A DNA stretch of 64,000 nt from Flectonema sp. DT1601 (lineage: Eukaryota > Euglenozoa > Diplonemea > Diplonemida > Diplonemidae): assembly GCA_964019425.1 (NCBI GenBank), contig OZ025796.1, positions 620,001 through 684,000 of the forward strand, in the 5' to 3' direction. Of the stretch, positions 30,295 to 39,200 are shown piece by piece (position 1 is the first letter of the stretch; each line of letters begins with the position of its first letter). The position numbers were made by a program, and so were the translations under genes. The notes beneath the pieces were generated by a model, which did no database searches, was not told the origin of the DNA, and saw nothing but the letters and a program-made list of their open reading frames with translations.

Positions 30295-33200
30295 ATGTTG
30301 CCACGCAACGACACGGAGCTTACCAGCAGAATGGTAAAGGAACATCCCAATGGGACAGCTCCGGGGAGCTACGCGGAGGCTGGGCCTGGAGCACTCACGG
30401 TGTCGTACTCGGGGAGTGGACACGACGTGTTTGGCGAAGGGACAGCTCCAGGGAGCTGTGCGGAGGCTGGGCCTGGAGCATTCACGGTGTCGTACTCGGG
30501 GAGTGGACACAACGTGTTTGGCGAAGGGACAGCTCCGGTGAGCTATGCGGAGGCTGGGCCTGGAGCACTCACGGTGTCGCACTCGAGGAGTGGACATAAT
30601 GTGTTTGGCGAAGGGACAGCTCCGGGGAGCTACGCGGAGGCTGGGCCTGGAGCACTCACGGTGTCGTACTCGGGGAGTGGACACAAGGTGTTTGGCGAAG
30701 GGACAGCTCCGGTGAGCTATGCGGAGGCTGGGCCTGGAGCACTCACGGTGTCGCACTCGAGGAGTGGACATAGTGTGTTTGGCGAAGGGACAGCTCCGGG
30801 GAGCTACGCGGAGGCTGGGCCTGGAGCACTCACGGTGTCGTACTCGGGGAGTGGACACGACGTGTTTGGCGAAGGGACAGCTCCAGGGAGCTGTGCGGAG
30901 GCTGGGCCTGGAGCATTCACGGTGTCGTACTCGGGGAGTGGACACAACGTGTTTGGCGAAGGGACAGCTCCGGTGAGCTATGCGGAGGCTGGGCCTGGAG
31001 CACTCACGGTGTCGCACTCGAGGAGTGGACATAATGTGTTTGGCGAAGGGACAGCTCCGGGGAGCTACGCGGAGGCTGGGCCTGGAGCACTCACAGTGTC
31101 GTACTCGGGGAGTGGACACGACGTGTTTGGCGAAGGGACAGCTCCAGTGAGCTACGCGGAGGCTGGGCCTGGAGCATTCACGGTGTCGTACTCGGGGAGT
31201 GGACACAAGGTGTTTGGCGAAGGGACAGCTCCGGGGAGCTGTGCGGAGGCTGGGCCTGGAGCACTCACGGTGTTGTACTCGGGGGGTAGACACAAGGTGT
31301 TTGGCGAAGGGACAGCTCCGGGGAGCTGTGCGGAGGCTGGGCCTGGAGCACTCACGGTGTTGTACTCGGGGGGTAGACACGACGTGTTTGGCGAAGGGAC
31401 AGCTCCGGTGAGCTATGCGGAGGCTGGGCCCGGAGCATTCACGGTGTTGTACTCGGGGAGTAGACACAAGGTGTTTGGCGAAGGGACAGCTCCGGGGAGC
31501 TGTGCGGAGGCTGGGCCTGGAGCACTCACGGTGTCGTACTCGGGGAGTGGACACAACGTGTTTGGCGAAGGGACAGCTCCGGGGAGCTACGCGGAGGCTG
31601 GGCCTGGAGCACTCACAGTGTCGTACTCGGGGAGTGGACACAACGTGATTGGCGAAGGGGCGGCTCCGGTGGGCTGTGCGGAGGCTGGGCCTGGAGCACT
31701 CGCGTTGGTGCCGTACTCGAGGAGTAGACACAATGTGTTTGGCGAAGGGGCAGCCCCGAGGAGGTATGCGGAGACGGGGCCTAGAGAACCCACGCTCGTG
31801 TCGTACACGAGGAGGGGGCACAGCCAGTCGAAGACAAACCGCACACTAGGGGCAGGGAGTGAGACGGCATCAACGCGGGGGCCTGGGATGAACACGACAA
31901 TGGCACACGAACAGGAGTATACAAAGAGGTGGCGGGCCATGTTGGAATTAGAGATACTCAGGGATATGCCGGGTCTAGGGACACATATGGCAACAGGAAT
32001 ATTACCGTCTTTAGCATGTCAAAAACTGGAGCCCACGATATGGTTATTCCCTCAGCCAAAGCTAGTGGGTTGTGCGGGAACGAATGAGACCGAGAGGTAT
32101 CAGGAAGAAATCACGCAACAGGTGAGGGGGCCAAACCGGGCGAGCGACAGGTGGAGACTGAGTCCACCAGCGCGATGGCACAAGAAACAAGAGAAGAAGC
32201 GGGAAAAGGCCCGGAAAACGAAAAGTGGGGGACGAACAAAGGAAGAGAGAGCGCCGGAAGATGAACAGTCGACGTCAAAGCCGAGAAGCAGTTGCAAGCA
32301 GCAGCCCCACGAGATGAGAGGTGGGGGTGCGAGCTGCCCAGTGTGTGAGTGGTCTGGGACGGAGAATGGCCTGCTGGCACACATAGATGGGAAGCATAAA
32401 GGTCAATTGGGACAGGACCAGTGGGCTGACTGCGGCATGAAGGCGTGCGGACACTGCGGACGAGCAATGAAGGGGACGGCCAGTATGCACCCAAGGTGTA
32501 GGAAGTTGAGCAGCTCCAGAGAGGTGGAGGGGGAAGCAACGCCAAGCACGTCCATAGAACTACAGAGGGAGTTCCCGAGAGTCAGTGTAACCAAGACTAA
32601 GGGGGATGGGGACTGTATGTTCCGAGCAATCCTACTGGCGAAGGGAGAATGGAATCGGCGAGTGGGTGCGAGGGTGCTGCGGAAGAGACTCGCGGAATAC
32701 ATGAGAGGTGAAGAGAGGACGGACCAATGGTTCGTCAACGGACTGGCCAAGGAGGACTACGCTGTACGACTGGAGAACAAGGGATGGGGGGACAACGTAG
32801 CGCTGCAGGTTGCGGCGGACCAGATGGGAGTAGTGATCATAGTGTGGGAGGCGGGGAGACTCCTAAAGATGCTGCCCCTGAGAAGGACTGAGGACATCCC
32901 GCTGTGGATAGTGCTGGATAAAGAACACTACGAGGCAGTGCTCCAAGCGGACGCCGAAATGCTCAATCGGGTGGAGGAGAGAGCCGAGGCGGTGTATGTG
33001 CTGAAGCTCTCCGAACAAACGGCTGAAGAGGCTGCGGTGAGGATAGGCCTGGGGACGGGACCAAGCGCGGGACTGAGGGGGTCTGGGCCTTACTACTGCC
33101 CCAGGGGAGAATGCTCGCGATCACGCGCCCAGCGATTTGAGGGATATAAGAACTGGGGAGGACTATTAGGCCACTTGAACAAGGAGCACCTCCTGTCAGA

Positions 33201-36200
33201 TCGCCCTCTCACGGAGGCGGAGCAGCAGGCGATGGGGGTGCGACCATGCACGATGTGTGGGTGTCTGACGGGAAGCAGCACCGGGGTCCACCCGAGATGT
33301 AGAGAAGCCATGGCGCTAGATGGGGGGGAGGAAGAGGTTCAGAACGCCCCGTGGCCAGACGAAAAAGAGCTTGGAGAGCTGCCGTCGTGGGAGGAGATAG
33401 GGGCGGCACAGGTAGTGGTGCCAAAAAAGTTGGACGAGAGGCTGACGATGTTGTGGGCGAGAGCTCTCATGGCAACATTGCAACGGATAGCACAGCGGAA
33501 TGACCCGCGGGCATGGAAGCTGCTATTGATGCTCCCGAAAGCATGCCTGGGAACGCCGGCGGTGCGGAAGGATGAGAAGGGGACAGAGACGCATAGGGAG
33601 AGGCTGACGAGCAGGCTGGAAGGATGGCTGAGGGGAGAGTATGTAGCGATGTGGAGCACGAGGGCAAAGAGGAACAAAAGACGACGGGAGAAGGAAACGA
33701 CACAGGGAGAACGGTATGAGCGGTGCTGCGCCCTGAGCAGGAGAGGGAGGTACGCGCAGGCTAATAAATGCCTGGTGTCGAGCGGGCTAGCGCCGAACGC
33801 GCCGGAAGTCCTGGCGGCGATGCAGACCATCCACCCGAGTCCCATGCACGAGAAGATAGACCTGGAGGGGGTGAGAACGGGGAACACAGTAGTGTCGCCG
33901 GAGGAAGCACTAGCATCGCTGAAGACATTCCCGAAGGACACGGGGGCCGGACCGTCGGGATTAAGCGTGGAGCTCCTGAAGCAAGCGTGCGACACGGGAC
34001 TGCGAGGGTTGATGCCAACGCTCTGCACTACATTAGAGCTACTGGTAAGAGGGAAAGTACCTTATGAGGCGGCACCGGTGTTGGCAGGAGCTCGCCTGAT
34101 CGCGCTGAAGAAAGAGCCGACCGGGTATAGACCAATAGCAGTAGGGGAATCACTGCGGAGGTGGGCGTGGAAGATAGTGCTAGCAAAAATAAGGCCCAAG
34201 ATACCAAACCTCTTAAAGCCAGGAGGACAGCTGGGGGTGGCGGTACCCAGTGGGGTGGAGGCGGTGTACGCAATAGTACGGGACTACGCGAGGAGGAACA
34301 GGGGGGCCAACAAGGCAATCCTGACCATTGATTTTGAGAACGCTTTTAACTGTGTCTCGAGGGCGGTGTTCCTGCGTGAGCTGGCGTCCACGCTGCCGGA
34401 ACTGTTGCCTTTGGCATCGTGGTGTTACGAGAGACCGACGAGCCTCTTTTTTGAGGATACCACGATTCCGTCGAGGGAGGGGGCCCAACAGGGGGATCCG
34501 GCGGGGCCTCTCCTTTTCTCACTCGGGATAAAAAGCCTACTGGAGGGACTCAAGAAGATGGGACTGGATGGAAGCCTCTGGTTCTTAGACGATGGAGTGT
34601 TGATGGGAGGCGTAGACGAACTAGCGAAGGCGTACGACTACCTGGTTCAAAAGGCATCAAGCCTGGGGCTAAAGGTAAAGGAGGCGAAGTGCGTATTCGT
34701 ACCTCTGCGGGTGGGCCTGGAACCGAAGGGGGGCTTGGAGAAGGTGAAACAAGAGTCCGAGGGAAACTTCACCATTCTCAAGCTACCGGTAGGGAGTGGG
34801 AGCTACTGCAAGGAATACCTGCTGCAGTACGTGACGAAGCTGAAGAAAGTAAGCGAGTCACTGACGATGCTACCGGATCGGCACGTAGCGCTGACCCAGC
34901 TACGATACTGCCATTCGTATGGGAAGATGGTATACTTGATGAGGTCAATGTACCTGGAGGACCAGCGATCAGGTCTGGCAGATTTCGATGCGGTGGTGAG
35001 AAGCGTGTTGCGGGGTCTCGTGGGTGGGGATATGGATGAGCGGGCGCACTTACAGGCGGAGCTACCTTTGCGGGAAGGGGGGGTGGGCCTGCGAAACTGT
35101 GGGAGACACGCGGCGGCGGGCAGAGCAGCGTCGGCCACTGCGACGAGGAAACTGTGCGTGGAGCTGGACGCCCAATACCAAGTCGACCCTGAGGAGTGGA
35201 GTGGGGTGTGTAAAGCGCTGACGCTGGAGACCTCGGAGGAGTGCGACCTGGACCTCGATAAGGTAGTGCGACAGAGAGAGCTGTCAATGAAGATCGACGC
35301 CTCGCTGAAAACGAAGATGGTCAACGACCTGAAGGGGAGCGGAGACCGAGAAAGACTTGCACACTTCAGAGCGGTGTCCATGCCGAGGGCGAGTGCGTGG
35401 TTGGCGGAGGCAAGCGACACGGGAACCGTGATGCCGTCGCAAATTTTCCGGACCGCGATCAGGGCGCACTTAGGGCTGGAGGTCTTACAGGCGGGACAGC
35501 TATGCAAGAGGTGCAACGCTAAGCTAGACCCTCGGGGGGTGCACGCAGGGATGTGTAACCGGGGGGCAACGCCAACCATACGCCATAACCTAGTCAGGGA
35601 TTTCCTGGCGAAGCAGGCAAGGGTGACGGGGATGTCCGTGGAAATGGAGCCGCAACGAATCCTAGATGGAGGGAGGAAACCGGCCGACATCCTGGTAAGC
35701 GAGGCAGTGCCGGGAACGACACGAAACTGGACAGGAAGACCGGCGGCGTACGACGTGACGGTCATCGAGGTATGCTCGCAGACAAGTCTGTCCCGGGGAT
35801 CGCACTTGGATGCGAGGCGGGTCATCCAGGCGAAGGAGAGGGAAAAGGTGAAGAAATACGGGGAGGAGTGTAGCTCGAAGGGAATAGCTTTCGTTCCTCT
35901 AGTCTTCACGCGCGACGGGGCCATGAATGAGGCAGCTGCGGCCTTCATCAAGGCGATTTCTCTGAGGACACGGAGACCGGCAGAGGCGTGGAGGGCACTG
36001 TCGAAAGAGATATCAACAACGCTAGCGTATAGCTGGGCGAGAGCGGTCGAAGATAGGGGGGAGTTGCTGATGGGGGGCGACGGAGCACCTATCAGTACGG
36101 ATCTACCCCCGATATTCAAGGAGGATGAGTGGGAAGACGAGATACAAGACCTGGTCGACAAGATGGGGAGCATCGGGGAGGGGCCAGACGAATCGGGGCG

Positions 36201-39200
36201 GTTACTGTCGGAGGCCGACCGGAGTGTGGGAAGGACTACCAGACCGGACGCTGCGCCGGAGATTGGCCAAGCCGCAAGAGATAGCACACAGAAGGCAGGC
36301 AACCAGAGGGAGGTGCAAGCCCCGGAAAGCGGGACGAGGTCCACCCTGCAGGAGCCGAAGGAACTGGAGCAGACTCACGGAGGGGCAGGGGAGCCGGGGG
36401 AGGCACGAACGGAGGAACCGTCAACTGAGGAATCTGGAGTCGGAGGGAGGACGCCGGCGGAGGGACCAACTCCGGACCGAGGGAACGCAATCACGGAGCC
36501 TTCACGAGCTGAGGGACCGGGACCCACGACGAAAGAGACAGGACGGTTGCCGGGCGCCCCGGTGGTGAAGCTGGTAGTTTCGGAAGGCAAGCCAGGAAGT
36601 GTTCCAAGGTTCAAAGGACATGGCAGAGATGTGATGGCCCAGCTAGAGCGAGATATGGCGGACCTAGACATCACGAAGCGGCCGTTATTGTCCTACGAGG
36701 CGTCGGGAAAACAAGATGACAAGTGGGCCACATCGGATGTGAGGGGATTTGAGAACACGAGAGGGACGTGCTACGCCGCAGCAACAGTCTGCAGCCTAAT
36801 ATGGGCCACACCACTAATAGGGTTGATGAGAGAGAAAGAAACGGCGGATAAAACGTGCGTAGGGGGATGTCTCGCCTGTGTACTGTGGAAGATGTCTAAA
36901 GAAGACCACCCAAGACTGGACGGGTTAATGGAGGAGACACGAGTCACGATCCAGGACTTCACGGCGGACACGGTCAGGAAGGAGATAACAAGGTATTCTT
37001 TGGCAGGAGGTTCGCCATTGGCTTTCCTTAAACAGATCCTAAATAACCTGGCACTGAAGGAGTGCGCGGTGTGGGGGGGGACTCTGAGGAGCCTGTTCGA
37101 ATCCAGATTGAAAGCGACACACAGGTGTGTATGTGGGTTTGTGAGGCAGGAGGTGCAGCTGAGTTTCATGGTCTTGGACCCAAAGACCAAGCCGGAGACA
37201 GCAAAGATCATCCTCTTAGGAGGGCCGCTCGAAGAAGAGACGAAGAGTCCAACGATCTGCGAGAGGTGTAGATCGCCAAACAGAGACTGCACTGTGCAGT
37301 GGAGATTCGCCGAGATGCCGCCGATCCTGTTCGCGAAGGAGAGAGTGGAACAGACGACGAGGGCCGCCTTTCAGGTAGAGACTGAAAGCGGGCCACGCAG
37401 TTATGTTTTAACGGGGAGTGTATGTGGCAATGGGAGACATGCAATGACAATGGTAAGAACGCCGAGGAACCGATGGGCATGTGTGAGCGACGAACGGGTG
37501 CAGAGCAAAGAAGGACCAGGCACGGGGCCGCTTTATTGGGTGTATACGAGAATCGAAGGAACGGAGGGTCTGTTAAGTGAGAAGCTCCTCTCCATAGACC
37601 ACCGCATGCGGACAAGCCGAGCACTGAAGCCACGCCCAATGGACGATAAATCGGGACGAGCGAGGCGGTGGTACTTTGACCAAAAAACACAAGTAGCGAA
37701 GGAGGCGGTGGTAGAAAGGAGGGAAGAGCCAGTTCTGCATGTGGAAAAGCCGAGGGCAGAGCAACCACCATCCCCGTCGGAGCCGAAACCTTTGGAGCCA
37801 GCATCAAACGGAGACATTGCGAAACTGACGCAAGAGACGAAGGAAGAGCCACCAGTACAAACTAACCGCTCCAAAGGGGACGGTGGGCAGCAGGCGCTGC
37901 CGCCGCCCCAGCTGCTCAAGTCTGAGGCGCGGAGTCCAGAGCGGGCAGAAGGCTCAACAACGGAACCAATGCGAATGGACGGGAGCGACCAGACTAAAGA
38001 CGTCACCGAACCGTCGGCGGGGATAGGATTGCACGCAGGAGGGAATTACTCGGACACATCCCTGTCGCTATCGGAACCGCCGCCTGTGAAACCCCACGGA
38101 AATGTCGAGACTTTGGAGCCAGCATCAAACGGAGACATTGCGAAGCTGACGCAGGAGACGAAGGAAGCGCCACCAGTACAAACTAACCGCTCCGAAGGGG
38201 ACGGTGGGCAACAGGCGCCGCCGCCGCCCCAGCTGCTCAAGTCTGAGGCGCGGAGTCCAGAGCGGGCAGAAGGCTCAACAACGGAACCAATGCGAATGGA
38301 CGGGAGCGACCAGACGAAAGACGTCACCGAACCGTCGGCGGGGATAGGATCGCACGCAGGAGGGAATCACTCGGACACATCCCTGTCGCTATCGGAACCG
38401 CCGCCTGTGAAACCCCACGAAAATGTCGAGCGGATGCCACAGGGACTGAGTGCGGTGCCATTGACGCTGTCAAAGCAACCGGAGGACCAGGATAGACGAC
38501 AGACACCGCCGGCTCCCCAGCAGTCCGTATTAAAACTACAAGAAACAGGACAGGATTTGCTACAGGTCCCGGTGAAAGTAGCCGAGCGGTCGAAAGAACC
38601 GGAGGCGCCGCCTGCGGTAAAAGAAGAGTCGAACCTGCCGGCGAGGAACCTTTCACCACCGGTGTCTATTTCAACACCAAGCCAGGACGTGCGGACGCCT
38701 ACGCAGCCGTTGCGTGATCCCGAGCAGGGAGAACCGCATGCACTTGTGAAACCGACAGAGGGCGCACAGACGCAAGCGAATGGATTGGTTTCAGAAGGAG
38801 CAGCCCCACAGAAGAGCAGAAGGGAGCCGACAGAACCTAAGACGTCTAGGGAGCAAGGTCTAAAACTGGGCTTTTACGCAACAGGACCGACCACGTGGGA
38901 GACAGCACCGTGGGAAGGAGAGCAAGACCCAGAGGAGGCCCAACAAAAGAGGGAGCCACTGGTACCACAGGAAGCAAACGCTCGGGAGGAAGACCGCGAG
39001 GGATATGACGAACCGACAGCGCGTGGAACAGACGGAGGAGCTGATGTACAGATGGAGAACTATGAGAGCCAGGAAGGGGCGAACTCCCAGGAACTAATGG
39101 AGGAAGTTACAGGGGAGATTGCCGAAACGAGCGAGCCGCTAGCGTATGGAATGGATGAAGGGGGTGATATACTCATGGAGGACTGTGAACCGGAATCAAA

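Noticed and set aside
30277-31821. 514-aa antisense ORF over the giant-1 N-terminus
   Set aside because: It is a by-product of an 87-bp (multiple of three), GC-rich repeat that stays open in several frames; the protein is a low-complexity repeat without its own signals.
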